Counted from the first letter of the stretch, positions 1 to 9,464 are shown. The stretch: DNA of 64,000 nt from Flavobacterium sp. N1736 (GCF_025947065.1 NZ_CP109994.1:744001-808000), one strand, 5' to 3'. Program-made: numbers and translations. The notes: generated by a model not told the origin, from the letters alone.

Positions 1-97
1 CAACAGCTCTTTTTTCGCGGAAAGGCAATAATCTCCCTACCATAAAGTTGCCAATATTGGCAGCACGTTCTTCGATAATTAAACTGATATTTGACAT
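1..97 (-). CDS. Pirin-family protein, N-terminal fragment (cut by window edge)
   Basis: Only the first 32 codons are inside the window, starting at the ATG at 97-95. The visible peptide reads MSNISLIIEERAANIGNF and continues with MVGRLLPFREKRAV. This matches the start of pirin-like bicupin proteins, where the segment GRxLPxxxxRxVGPFxxxDHxGP begins the first cupin. Pirins are small cytoplasmic metal-binding cupins; several act as quercetin dioxygenases, but the role here cannot be judged from a fragment. The family call rests on a short motif, so confidence is moderate. Confidence 0.6.
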   Translation of the reverse strand, partial: MSNISLIIEERAANIGNFMVGRLLPFREKRAV

Positions 98-205
98 GGT
101 TAATTTAATTTGATTGGAAAACAAAATTACAGTGGTAACAGGAATATGTAACTTAATTTAGATTAAGAAAGTTTTGATTTTTTGGAATATAAAAATAAGG
201 AATTT

Positions 206-230
206 GAACACATAGAAACATGGATTTTAT
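206..230 (+). repeat. Solo terminal repeat of the 147-bp MITE-like family
   Basis: About 25 bases (GAACACATAGAAACATGG, then ATTTTAT) match the left end of the complete copies at 9465, 21367 and 35464. The match stops there, so this looks like a truncated or decayed copy. It lies between the pirin-like gene and the end of the P-type ATPase gene. Confidence 0.6.
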
Positions 231-251
231 GTTGTAGTTAAAGAATAAACT

Positions 252-2249
252 TTAAAATTTCATTTTCTGAATCCTTACTGCGTTTAGTATGGCGAGCAAA
301 GCAACGCCAACATCTGCAAAAACAGCTTCCCACATTGTTGCCAAACCTCCTGCGCCAAGTATGAGCACGGCTGCTTTTACAACAAAGGCAAGAGTTATAT
401 TTTGCCACACAATTTGTTTTGTTTTTTTACCAATATTTATGGCTGTATAAATTTTTGTAGGCTGATCATTTTGAATCACAATGTCGGCGGTTTCAATTGT
501 AGCGTCACTTCCCAAACCTCCCATTGCAATTCCGGCATGAGCAAGCGCCACAACAGGAGCGTCATTTACGCCATCGCCAACAAAGGCAATTTTCAGGTTT
601 TTATCTTTTAGAAATGTCACTTTTTCGACTTTATCTTCGGGTAATAAATCGCCGTAAGCTTCGTCGATATTCAGTTCTTTTGCAACAGCATTTACGACTG
701 CACTTTTATCGCCGGAAAGCATTACCGTTTTTACATTTATCTTATGTAAATTTTGAATTGCCTGTTTGGCATCTTCTTTAATTTCATCGGCAATTAAAAA
801 GTATCCGGCATATTTTTGATTGATTGCAATGACAATTATGGTAAATGGCGTTGCATCAATTTCAGGATCATAATCAATATTAAATTTTTTCATTAATTTG
901 ATATTTCCTGCCAGAATTTCATTTCCGTCTACTTTTCCTTTTAAACCATGACCGGCAATTTCTTCAACATCAATAATAGTAACATCTTTTTCGGCACCAT
1001 TTGCATATTCAATTATGGCAGTTCCTACAGGATGCGTTGATTTTGTTTCGAGTGCGGCGGTATATTTTACTAAATCGCTTTCTGAAATTTCGTTTGCAAC
1101 TACTTTTTGAACTTTAAAAACTCCTTTTGTCAATGTTCCGGTTTTATCCATTACAACAACCTGAATGGCAGCCATTATATCCAGAAAAGTAGAACCTTTA
1201 AACAGGATTCCGTTTTTGCTTGCGGCACCAATTCCGCCAAAATAACCTAACGGAATTGAAATTACCAACGCACAAGGACATGAGATTACCAAAAACACCA
1301 ATGCTCTGTAAAGCCAGTCTCTAAAAATATAATTGTCTATAAAAAAATAAGGCAAAAAACAGATTGCAATCGCTGCATAAACCACAAACGGTGTATAGAT
1401 TTTAGCAAATTTTCGGATAAACAATTCAGTTGGAGCTTTTTTGGCAGTCGCATCCTGAACCATTTCTAAGATTTTAGATAATTTACTATCTTTATATAAT
1501 GTTGTAACCCTAACTTCTGCAACTGAATTAAGATTAATCATTCCGGCAAGAACATTTTCGCCTTTGCTTTTTGTGTCGGGTTTACTTTCGCCTGTTAAAG
1601 CTGCTGTATTAAACGAAGCATTATCAGATATTAATTCGCCATCTAAACCTAATTTTTCGCCGGGTTTAAGCTGAATAATAGCACCAATCTGCACTTCTTT
1701 TGCTTTTACGATTTTCGGCTGATTATTTTCTAAAATCGTAACTTCATCAGGACGCTGGTCTAATAATGTTTTAATATTTGCTTTGGCTCTTGTAACCGCC
1801 AATGTCTGAAAATTTTCTCCAATGGCATAAAACAGCATTACAGCAACACCTTCGGGATATTCGCCAATCGCAAAAGCGCCAATTGTGGCAATAACCATAA
1901 GAAGAAATTCTGAAAAAAAAGATCCTTTTATCGCACTTTCCCATGCTTCTTTAACTACAGGAAGACCAACGGGCAAATAAGCAATTGCATACCAAATTAT
2001 TCGTACAGATCCTGTAAACCAGGATTGTGGATAATAATTATCAAAAATAATGGCAATAATTAGTAAAATAAAGCTAATAATAGCCGGCGTAAACAATTGA
2101 AAAGTAGTTTTGTTTCCTATAGAATGATCGTGTCCGTCGTGGTCATCATGAGCTTCAATTTCGTCATGAGAACAACATCCTGAATGTGCTTTTTTTTGAA
2201 CTGTTTTTTGTTCTGTTTCACAGCATTTTGTATCGCTAGTATGTATCAT
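252..2249 (-). CDS. Zn2+/Cd2+-type P1B heavy-metal-translocating ATPase
   Basis: Integral inner-membrane pump expected to export divalent soft metals (Zn, Cd, Pb, Co) using ATP. All core P1B motifs are visible in 665 residues: TGES in the actuator domain, the metal-binding CPC at C324-P325-C326, the phosphorylated Asp in D368-KTGTLTKG, the THPVG motif of the nucleotide-binding domain, GDGVNDAPV, and a last membrane segment with DVGVALLAILNAVRI as in Zn/Cd (P1B-2) pumps. The usual N-terminal HMA domain is absent. A cytosolic Cys/His-rich tail replaces it (CC at 9-10 and 25-26, six His between 22 and 42). It is the last gene of the czc-like operon, 8 bp after the adaptor gene. Metal specificity is inferred. 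Confidence 0.92.
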   Translation of the reverse strand: MIHTSDTKCCETEQKTVQKKAHSGCCSHDEIEAHDDHDGHDHSIGNKTTFQLFTPAIISFILLIIAIIFDNYYPQSWFTGSVRIIWYAIAYLPVGLPVVKEAWESAIKGSFFSEFLLMVIATIGAFAIGEYPEGVAVMLFYAIGENFQTLAVTRAKANIKTLLDQRPDEVTILENNQPKIVKAKEVQIGAIIQLKPGEKLGLDGELISDNASFNTAALTGESKPDTKSKGENVLAGMINLNSVAEVRVTTLYKDSKLSKILEMVQDATAKKAPTELFIRKFAKIYTPFVVYAAIAICFLPYFFIDNYIFRDWLYRALVFLVISCPCALVISIPLGYFGGIGAASKNGILFKGSTFLDIMAAIQVVVMDKTGTLTKGVFKVQKVVANEISESDLVKYTAALETKSTHPVGTAIIEYANGAEKDVTIIDVEEIAGHGLKGKVDGNEILAGNIKLMKKFNIDYDPEIDATPFTIIVIAINQKYAGYFLIADEIKEDAKQAIQNLHKINVKTVMLSGDKSAVVNAVAKELNIDEAYGDLLPEDKVEKVTFLKDKNLKIAFVGDGVNDAPVVALAHAGIAMGGLGSDATIETADIVIQNDQPTKIYTAINIGKKTKQIVWQNITLAFVVKAAVLILGAGGLATMWEAVFADVGVALLAILNAVRIQKMKF

Positions 2250-2257
2250 AATTTCTA

Positions 2258-3460
2258 TTAATGTGTGTGTTCTCCGCCACCTTTCTGGGCAGATAATAAA
2301 TAGAATGCGCCTTCTGTAACAATTTGGCTGTCAGCAGGAATTGAGGTTATAAATTTAACTTCGGTAAAACCCATATCTGTAGCACCCGGAATAACTTCTA
2401 TTGCATTAAAATGTATTTCTTCGTGCTCTTTAGAATTCTGTTTTGTGTCTTTTTGCAAAAGCGTGTTTTCTTTTATAAAGATAAAAAATTTATCTCCATT
2501 TTTAACAATTGCGGCTTTAGGCAATGCTGGAACTGTTGCATTATTTAAATTGATATTGGCAGAAACATACATTCCTGATATTAAACCTTTTGCATCATCG
2601 GGATTAATTTTAGCATGAACGGCAACGGTTTTACTTTCATTAGAAAACGATTTATTGATACCAAATATTTTGCCTTTTATCGATTTATTAGATTGATTTG
2701 TTAGGATAAAATCGACTTCCTGACCAATTGAAATAGAACCGAGATCTTTTTCATAAACGTTTAAATCCAGGTGCATTTGGCTGTTATCGACAACTTCAAA
2801 TAATGGGATTCCTGTTTCTGCAAATGCGCCTTTAGCAATATTAATATTCCCTACATAACCGCTTATTGGCGCAATAATAGGAATTAAGGCATTATTGCTC
2901 GATGTGCTTACATTTAATGCCTGCAATCTGTTTTTGGCGGCTTGTGCTTTTGCTCTTTCAACCGCTAATTTTGCTTTTACTTCCTGAAATGTTTTTCGTG
3001 GATTTACATTTTCATCAGATAATGTTTTCTGGCGATTATATTCTAATTGTAAATATTCGATATTGGCCGCCGCCGATTTATAATCTTCGAGCATGCCCAC
3101 AACTTCAAGGTTTTGAATGGTTGCCAAAACTTTTCCTTTGTTTACAAATGTACCTTCCAAAACAAAAATATCTTTGACGGTTCCGCCCAGTAATGTTGCA
3201 ATTTTCGCTGATTTTTGCGGCGGAACTGTTGTATATCCGTTTGCTTTTATAATCGTATTCAGGTTGCGGTTTTCTATTTTTCCAAATTTAATTCCAACCG
3301 TTTTAAATTGCTCCGGCGTTAAGGCGATTTCGCTTTCTGATTTTTCTTCTTCGTGTGTTTCTTCCGCTTTTTGTTTGTTGCATGACATTATTATTGCCAT
3401 CAAAAAAGCAATAAAGAGCAGGGTAGAAGTACGGCTTATTGTGTATTTTATATTTTTCAT
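2258..3460 (-). CDS. czcB: CzcB-like periplasmic adaptor (membrane fusion) lipoprotein of an RND metal efflux system
   Basis: The 400-residue protein starts with a signal peptide ending in a lipobox (IMSC, Cys near residue 27), so it is probably a lipoprotein of the periplasm. A Glu-rich linker follows, then the membrane-fusion fold: a split lipoyl domain (around SAKIATLLGGTVKDIFVLEG and IIAPISGYVGNINIAKG), a helical hairpin between the halves, and beta-barrel and membrane-proximal domains. The C-terminus is His-containing (EHTH). It should couple the RND pump to the outer-membrane channel. It sits 11 bp downstream of the CzcA-CzcC fusion and just upstream of the ATPase, so one transcript is likely. 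Confidence 0.9.
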   Translation of the reverse strand: MKNIKYTISRTSTLLFIAFLMAIIMSCNKQKAEETHEEEKSESEIALTPEQFKTVGIKFGKIENRNLNTIIKANGYTTVPPQKSAKIATLLGGTVKDIFVLEGTFVNKGKVLATIQNLEVVGMLEDYKSAAANIEYLQLEYNRQKTLSDENVNPRKTFQEVKAKLAVERAKAQAAKNRLQALNVSTSSNNALIPIIAPISGYVGNINIAKGAFAETGIPLFEVVDNSQMHLDLNVYEKDLGSISIGQEVDFILTNQSNKSIKGKIFGINKSFSNESKTVAVHAKINPDDAKGLISGMYVSANINLNNATVPALPKAAIVKNGDKFFIFIKENTLLQKDTKQNSKEHEEIHFNAIEVIPGATDMGFTEVKFITSIPADSQIVTEGAFYLLSAQKGGGEHTH

Positions 3461-3471
3461 TATGTTGAATA

Positions 3472-6400
3472 TTAATTGTTTGGAATTGATGGAAACTGTA
3501 ATCGAATGGCACTTTGATTATACGTATTCAAAGTTTCTGCATATTGTTTTTTAATATCAATTGCCTGATTTAAAAAACTGATATACGTCCAGTAACTCAT
3601 ATCGCCATTAGCATAACTTTTTTGTGCGGTCGAAATAATTTGTTCTGCATATTGCAAACCTTCCGTTTGATAATACGACAAGCCTTTTTCTTGTTTTTCA
3701 AATTCATTTTTGAGTTCCTGCATTTGCAATTCCAATGAAAACTGACTTTTTTCTAATTCCAGTTCTGATTGTGCCATACTTATTGAAGCTGCTTTGGCTT
3801 TAGCCGTATTTACTCCGCCAAACAACGGAATTTGTAATCCGGCTGTAAAACCCTGAAACAACGCTTTAGTTTCAATAGTTTGAGCAAAATAACCCAAACC
3901 TAATTTTGGCGTTCGCTGTGCGTTAAACGTATTGATTTCTTTTTGGTAAACCGAAATTTGCTGTTGATGATATGCATTCATCAAATCTTCTGCTTTTGAT
4001 TTGTTCGAATCGTCAAGCGAAATAAATTGCAGCGAAGTCGTAATATCCGGAATTATATTTTCTTTGGTCTGCATAAAAAACTGTAATTGTTTTTGATAAA
4101 TCGCCAAATCATATTCTAATTGTGCTTTTTGGGTTTCAATTTCTTTAACCTTTGCTTTTGCACTAATTACTTCAATGTTTCCGCTTTCTCCTGTTTTAAA
4201 ACGGAGTTCTGCATTTTTTAAAAATAAGGCGTAAACACTTAATAATTCGGTATTTAATTTTTGAACAGAAACACCATATAAATATTGATAATAGGCTAAT
4301 GTTACGGCTTTTTCGATTTCATATTCAGACAAAGCTTTTCGTTTTTCGGCCAATTTTACCAATTCTTCCTGCAATTGGCGATTGGCTTTTGTGATTTTTC
4401 CGATAGGAAAATATTGCTGTACAGAAACGTTACTGTCATAATCAACCGTATTAAATTGTCCGCCCTGATATTGCACCTGCAAAGGATCTGCCTGAAAAGC
4501 CGTTTTTTTAAGAACCGTTTGTTTTTCTATTTCCTTATCGGCAATTTTCAAATTAATACTATTCGATTTTGCCATTTCGATTGCTTTATCTAATGTTATG
4601 GGCTGGTTTTGTGCAAAAGAAAAGCTTGTTATTAATAATAAAAACACGGTTATTATTGGTTTTATCATCGTTGTTTTTGTTTTAATCTTCTGTTCAAATA
4701 ATAAATAAAGTATGGGTAAAACAATCAGCGTTAATAATGTTGCCGAAAATAATCCGCCAATAACAACTGTTGCCAGCGGTTTTTGTACTTCGGCGCCGCC
4801 GCTTGTTGACAATGCCATTGGCAGAAAACCTAAAGAAGCTACTGCTGCTGTCATTAAAACGGGACGTAATCTTGTTTTTGTACCAATTAAAACACGTTGC
4901 AATGGATTTGTAATTCCTTCTTCGCGAAGCTGATTGAAATACGAAATCAATACAATTCCGTTTAAAACCGCAATTCCGAATAAAGCGATAAAACCAATTC
5001 CTGCCGAAATACTAAAAGGCATTCCGCGCATCCATAAAGCTAAGACGCCGCCAATTGCAGAAAGCGGAATTGCCGTAAAAATTAATGCAGCTTGTTTAAC
5101 ACTTTTAAAGGTAAAATAGAGCAGTACGAGAATTAAACCTAATGCGATTGGCAATGCAATCGAAAGTCGTTTGCTGGCTTCGATCAGGTTTTGAAATTGT
5201 CCGCCATAGGTTACATAATATCCTGCGGGAAGTTGGAAATTTTTGTCGAGTTTTTGCTGAATTTCTTCTACAACACTTTTTACATCACGTCCGCGAACAT
5301 TGAGTCCAATTGTGATTCTGCGCTTTCCATCTTCCCGAATTACCTGCACCGGACCTTGTTCATAATCTACAACTGCAACCTGCGAAAGCGGCACTTGCTG
5401 TCCGTTTGGCAGCGGAATAAACAAATTACTGACGTCGTTAATATCGGTACGATTGTCTTTGTTCATTCGAACGACAATATCAAATCGTTTGTTTTCTTCA
5501 TAAATTTTTCCTGCCGCTTCTCCCGCAAAAGACGAACGCAGGATTTTATTTAAATCCTCGATGTTTAAACCATACAGCGCGATTTTGTCATAATCGTATT
5601 TAATTGTAATTTGAGGCAAACCACTTACTTTATCGGCTTTTAGGTCGCCAACGCCTTCAATGTTATTGATTTTCTGGATTAGTTCATTGGCTTTTCTTTC
5701 GAGAACATCGAGATTATCACCAAATATTTTAATGGCAATATCGCTTCGGCTTCCGGTCATTAATTCATTAAAACGCATTTGAATTGGTTGGGAAACTTCG
5801 ATATTGGCTCCGGGAATTTTCTCCATTTCTTCTTTCATCAAATGAGCCAGATCTTCCCAATTATCAGCGCTTGTCCAATCTTTTTTATCTTTTAAAACAA
5901 TAATTAAATCACCGCTTTCTATAGGCATGGGATCTGTCGGAATTTCACCGCTTCCAATTTTGGATACTATGGTTTTAATTTCGGGAAATTTCGCTTTTAG
6001 CATTTTCTCGTATTGGGTTGTTGTTTTTATCATTTGCGATAAAGAACTTCCCGTCATAATTGTGGCATTTATTGACAAATCTCCTTCTTCAATTGTTGGA
6101 ATAAATTCGCCTCCCATATTTTGAAAGATGATAAGTGCAAAAACAAAGAATGCAATTGCAATACCCAAAACCACTTTTTTAAAACGCAGTGCTTTCTCTA
6201 AAAATGATGCGTATGTTTTTTCGAACCAAGCCATCATTCGATCACTAAAATTCGATTTGTGTTCTGTTTTTTTAGATAAAAACATCGCACTCATCATTGG
6301 TACATACGTAAGTGACAAAATAAAAGCGCCAATAACTGCAAATCCAACTGTGAGCGCCATTGGTTTAAACATTTTTCCTTCGGTTCCAACCAAGGCTAAA

Positions 6401-7785
6401 ATGGGCAGATAAACAATTAAAATAATGATTTCTCCAAACGCTGCACTATTTCTGATTTTTGAAGCTGAATTGTATACTTCTTCATCCATTTCAGATTGCG
6501 ATAGTTCTTTTTTATTTTTCAGCTTTTGCAAATGATGCATTGTAGCTTCGACAATAATTACGGCGCCATCGACAATAATTCCAAAATCGATTGCTCCCAA
6601 ACTCATTAAATTTCCGCTTACGCCAAAAGCATTCATTAATATTACGGCAAAAAGCATCGCTAACGGTATTACAGAAGCGACGATTAATCCCGCGCGAAGA
6701 TTCCCCAGAAATAATATCAGTACAAAAATCACGATTAATGCGCCTTCGAGTAAATTTTTTGTAACGGTTCCTATTGCATTATCAACCAGTTTACTTCTGT
6801 CTATAAAAGCTTCGGCAACAACGCCTTCGGGAAGCATTTTATTAATCAGAATCATTTTTTCTTTTACACGTTCTACAACGGCTTTCGAGTTTTCCCCTTT
6901 CAGCATTAGCGTTAATCCGCCTACAATTTCTCCTTTTCCATCTTTGGTTGTTGCGCCAAAACGAATGGCGTTTCCTAATTGCACTGTGGCGACATCGCGA
7001 ATTAAAATTGGAGTGTCACTTCTGTTTTTAACAACAATGTTTCCAATATCCTTAATTCCGGAAGCCATTCCAACGCCCCGAATAAAATAAGCAAACTCGT
7101 CTTTTTCGATATAAGCGCCTCCGGTATTCTGATTATTTTTTTCGAGCGCATCAAAAATTTCGGTAATCGTAACTCCCGCGCTGTTTAATCGGTTTGGATC
7201 GACTGCAATTTCATATTGTTTTACGCTTCCGCCCCAGGTACTTACTTCGGCAACGCCTTTTACACCTTGCAATTGCGGCACAATAATCCAATCCTGAATG
7301 GTTCTTAAACTTGTCGCATTATATTTATGTTCATAGCCTTTTTTTGCATAAACATCATATTGGTAAATTTCGCCAAGTCCGGTTGTAATTGGCGCCAATT
7401 CTGGTGTTCCGGCATATTTGGGAATATTTTCTTCGGCTTGTTTCAATCGTTGAAAAACTTGTTCACGTGCCCAATATGTATCGGCATCTTCTTCAAAAAC
7501 AACGGTAACGACAGATAATCCAAAACGGGAAATACTTCGCAATTCGATTATTTTCGGAATCGTTTTTACAGCTTGTTCGAGTGGATATGTAATTAATTGT
7601 TCTACTTCCTGACTTGCAAGTGTTGGCGCGGTGGTAATAATCTGAACCTGATTATTGGTAATATCAGGAAGCGCATCAAGTGGTAAATTTTTAAGTGAAA
7701 AACTTCCCCAGATAATAAGTATCAGGGTAAGAAGCAGTATAATGAATTTATTCTTTATACTGAATTGTATAATTTTATCTAGCAT
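3472..7785 (-). CDS. czcA: CzcA-type heavy-metal RND pump fused to a CzcC/TolC-type outer-membrane channel
   Basis: I start the protein at the ATG at 7785 (MLDKIIQFSIKNKF); the reading frame is open 21 codons further up, but that peptide is not RND-like. Of 1437 residues, about 1-1030 form a complete RND pump. Membrane segment 4 carries D400-FGIIVD406-GAVIIVE, the signature of Zn/Co/Cd exporters (HME1), and large periplasmic loops follow. From about residue 1060 to the end is a TolC-type outer-membrane factor. The joint contains an apparently intact signal peptide, M1040-IKPIITVFLLLITSFSFA followed by QNQ. A pump and an outer-membrane channel in one chain need processing or separate translation from the internal ATG at 4668. 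Similar fusions exist in other Bacteroidota. The DUF6660-like gene lies 105 bp upstream. Confidence 0.93.
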   Translation of the reverse strand: MLDKIIQFSIKNKFIILLLTLILIIWGSFSLKNLPLDALPDITNNQVQIITTAPTLASQEVEQLITYPLEQAVKTIPKIIELRSISRFGLSVVTVVFEEDADTYWAREQVFQRLKQAEENIPKYAGTPELAPITTGLGEIYQYDVYAKKGYEHKYNATSLRTIQDWIIVPQLQGVKGVAEVSTWGGSVKQYEIAVDPNRLNSAGVTITEIFDALEKNNQNTGGAYIEKDEFAYFIRGVGMASGIKDIGNIVVKNRSDTPILIRDVATVQLGNAIRFGATTKDGKGEIVGGLTLMLKGENSKAVVERVKEKMILINKMLPEGVVAEAFIDRSKLVDNAIGTVTKNLLEGALIVIFVLILFLGNLRAGLIVASVIPLAMLFAVILMNAFGVSGNLMSLGAIDFGIIVDGAVIIVEATMHHLQKLKNKKELSQSEMDEEVYNSASKIRNSAAFGEIIILIVYLPILALVGTEGKMFKPMALTVGFAVIGAFILSLTYVPMMSAMFLSKKTEHKSNFSDRMMAWFEKTYASFLEKALRFKKVVLGIAIAFFVFALIIFQNMGGEFIPTIEEGDLSINATIMTGSSLSQMIKTTTQYEKMLKAKFPEIKTIVSKIGSGEIPTDPMPIESGDLIIVLKDKKDWTSADNWEDLAHLMKEEMEKIPGANIEVSQPIQMRFNELMTGSRSDIAIKIFGDNLDVLERKANELIQKINNIEGVGDLKADKVSGLPQITIKYDYDKIALYGLNIEDLNKILRSSFAGEAAGKIYEENKRFDIVVRMNKDNRTDINDVSNLFIPLPNGQQVPLSQVAVVDYEQGPVQVIREDGKRRITIGLNVRGRDVKSVVEEIQQKLDKNFQLPAGYYVTYGGQFQNLIEASKRLSIALPIALGLILVLLYFTFKSVKQAALIFTAIPLSAIGGVLALWMRGMPFSISAGIGFIALFGIAVLNGIVLISYFNQLREEGITNPLQRVLIGTKTRLRPVLMTAAVASLGFLPMALSTSGGAEVQKPLATVVIGGLFSATLLTLIVLPILYLLFEQKIKTKTTMIKPIITVFLLLITSFSFAQNQPITLDKAIEMAKSNSINLKIADKEIEKQTVLKKTAFQADPLQVQYQGGQFNTVDYDSNVSVQQYFPIGKITKANRQLQEELVKLAEKRKALSEYEIEKAVTLAYYQYLYGVSVQKLNTELLSVYALFLKNAELRFKTGESGNIEVISAKAKVKEIETQKAQLEYDLAIYQKQLQFFMQTKENIIPDITTSLQFISLDDSNKSKAEDLMNAYHQQQISVYQKEINTFNAQRTPKLGLGYFAQTIETKALFQGFTAGLQIPLFGGVNTAKAKAASISMAQSELELEKSQFSLELQMQELKNEFEKQEKGLSYYQTEGLQYAEQIISTAQKSYANGDMSYWTYISFLNQAIDIKKQYAETLNTYNQSAIRLQFPSIPNN

Positions 7786-7865
7786 TTTTAAGATATAATG
7801 AATGAGAAATCGGAACGGGAATCGTTCTTTTTTGTGGAAATACCACAATACTCAATTTACCCGTA

Positions 7866-7885
7866 TCCCGAAGCGTCGGAACGGG
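7866..7885. repeat. Imperfect copy of the TCCCGA-N4-TCGGGA palindrome
   Basis: The sequence TCCCGAAGCGTCGGAACGGG differs from the perfect copies at 10667 and 35482 only near its right arm. It lies in the 105-bp gap between the DUF6660-like gene and czcA, next to a second small hairpin (TTGTGG/CCACAA, 7832-7848). Both would sit in the mRNA leader in front of czcA. Confidence 0.5.
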
Positions 7886-7890
7886 CTACA

Positions 7891-8217
7891 TTATACTATT
7901 TGGGGCGGCTGCCAGATACTTCCGTAGAAATTGGAAATAAGTATGGAATTATAAGTGGATAATGGTTTTTTAATAAGTGAAGAATCGATATTAAAAATCC
8001 ATGAAATAACGGGGGCAGAATTTAGTACTTGTGTTGTACAGCAATTGCAGCTGCAAAATGGAGGGCAAAGATCGGAGCCTTTTTCGTGAGATTGTTCGTG
8101 TGACTGACTTACTATTTGTGTTGTATGCGATTTTGTTTCGCTTACCAGCGTATCTGCACATGGCAAACCCGATAGCACGATTAAGTAAATTGATAATATG
8201 ATATTAATCCATTTCAC
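7891..8217 (-). CDS. Small secreted Cys-rich protein of metal-efflux operons (DUF6660-like)
   Basis: 108 residues beginning with a signal peptide (MKWINIILSIYLIVLSGLPCA). A His-containing linker (SHTTQIVSQSHEQSHEKGSD) follows, then a compact Cys cluster, CPPFCSCNCC, around residues 52-61. The cluster could bind soft metals in the periplasm, but I see no enzyme motif. It is the first gene of the efflux operon, upstream of czcA. From memory, small proteins of this shape placed before CusA/CzcA genes in Bacteroidota are classed as DUF6660; a profile search is needed to confirm that. A role in metal sensing or delivery is inference. Confidence 0.7.
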   Translation of the reverse strand: MKWINIILSIYLIVLSGLPCADTLVSETKSHTTQIVSQSHEQSHEKGSDLCPPFCSCNCCTTQVLNSAPVISWIFNIDSSLIKKPLSTYNSILISNFYGSIWQPPQIV

Positions 8218-8294
8218 GAGCGTAAAAATAGGTATAAAAGTCTGATGTTTTTAAAATCAAGTCTGTTTTTTAGTAGAATAATAACAAACTTTTA

Positions 8295-9395
8295 TTACTC
8301 AATAAGTTCAAAATCTAAAGCTTCACTTTCAGTTCCGTTAATAATAATCGACAATTGATGCATTCCGGTATGAAAAACGCGAGTTGTAATTAATTTAAAA
8401 GATTGGTTTCTTTCGACTTTTGTCAATTGATGCGGCTGATAGATTTTTTCACTGATTTTAAAGACTTTTTTTGCCAAATGTCCTTTTGATTTTTTGTAAT
8501 GAACCGCATATTCTAAACGAATTGTTTTGGGTTCGTCATTTTTATTATTTAAGTGAAATTGAAATTGTAAATAATCACCAATTTTTACTTTTGGAGTTTT
8601 TATTTCGAAAGCAGAAAGTTCAATATTGGTACTTTCCAAGCCATAATGACTCAGTATTTCGGGATGTCCTTGTTTTAATAAAGTACGACAGCCGTGTTTG
8701 ATAATAGCGTCGGTTTCTTTGCTGATGCCGCGCCATTTTTTTGCAATTTCCAATACAATTTCGGGATTATCTTTTACAATATCATTTAAGTTATTGGCAA
8801 CGCTTCTTCGAACATATTCTGATGGATCGTTTTTTAGGTTTTCTAAAATTGGGAGAATCGAAGCCGGGTCTTTTTTCAGGAACGGAATCGCCATTGCCCA
8901 CGGTAATCTTGGTCGGCTTCCTTCGCTGGATAACCGGCGTACGTGGTGGTTTTCATGCAAGGACCATTTTGTCATTTCTTCAATCATTTTTTCTTTATAT
9001 TTTAAAATGAAAGGGCGAACGGCAAATTCGCAGCTTATAAATTGTGTGATGGAAACAAAGGCTTTCGCAGAAGTTTTAAAATCATCTAAACCGTATTTTT
9101 CGATATAATCAGCAAAAAATATGAAGGCGAGATTTCCGTCAGTAAAATTGTTTTTCTTTAAATTTTCGATGATTTTATCTATTAACAAAACGGCTTCGGG
9201 AAAATGCTGAGGCATGAATTGATGAAAAACAACGGTTGTATGTTTCATTCGGTCTTTCCATTCTTTTTGGGCAAAATCGCCTTCGTAAATGGTTTCAATA
9301 AACTTTTGTTTGTCGAATGTTGGATGTACTTCGGCGACAGCCTGACTAAAATTTTTGTAAAAAGTAACGGAATATATATCTTTAATTAAGCCCAT
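8295..9395 (-). CDS. alkC: AlkC-like HEAT-repeat DNA alkylation repair glycosylase
   Basis: The 366-residue protein has the hallmark AlkC/AlkD HEAT-like repeat region. The most telling stretch, about residues 155-215, contains RRLSSEGSRPRLPWA, then ILENLKNDPSEYVRRSVANN and LNDIVKDNPE. AlkC enzymes excise alkylated bases such as 3-methyladenine and 3-methylcytosine without flipping the base out. The last 90 or so residues (from about 275) are beta-rich and resemble the Ig-like domain of one AlkC subtype. No signal peptide is present, so it is cytoplasmic. It stands alone, divergent from nadC, with a MITE-like repeat in the gap between them. Confidence 0.85.
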   Translation of the reverse strand: MGLIKDIYSVTFYKNFSQAVAEVHPTFDKQKFIETIYEGDFAQKEWKDRMKHTTVVFHQFMPQHFPEAVLLIDKIIENLKKNNFTDGNLAFIFFADYIEKYGLDDFKTSAKAFVSITQFISCEFAVRPFILKYKEKMIEEMTKWSLHENHHVRRLSSEGSRPRLPWAMAIPFLKKDPASILPILENLKNDPSEYVRRSVANNLNDIVKDNPEIVLEIAKKWRGISKETDAIIKHGCRTLLKQGHPEILSHYGLESTNIELSAFEIKTPKVKIGDYLQFQFHLNNKNDEPKTIRLEYAVHYKKSKGHLAKKVFKISEKIYQPHQLTKVERNQSFKLITTRVFHTGMHQLSIIINGTESEALDFELIE

Positions 9396-9464
9396 AATTT
9401 TGTTTGAATGAACTTCAAAGATATTTAATGTTTTTATTTAAAGATATAGATTTTGTGTAAAATT

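Noticed and set aside
3117..3554. Long plus-strand frame across the czcB start
   Set aside because: It lies antisense to czcB and the end of czcA, both well supported; it is a shadow of their codon use.
7786..7848. Upstream extension of the czcA frame (peptide starting MWYFHKKERF)
   Set aside because: The extra 21 residues do not resemble RND proteins and cross the leader hairpin; MLDKIIQFSIKNKF at 7785 is the native family start.
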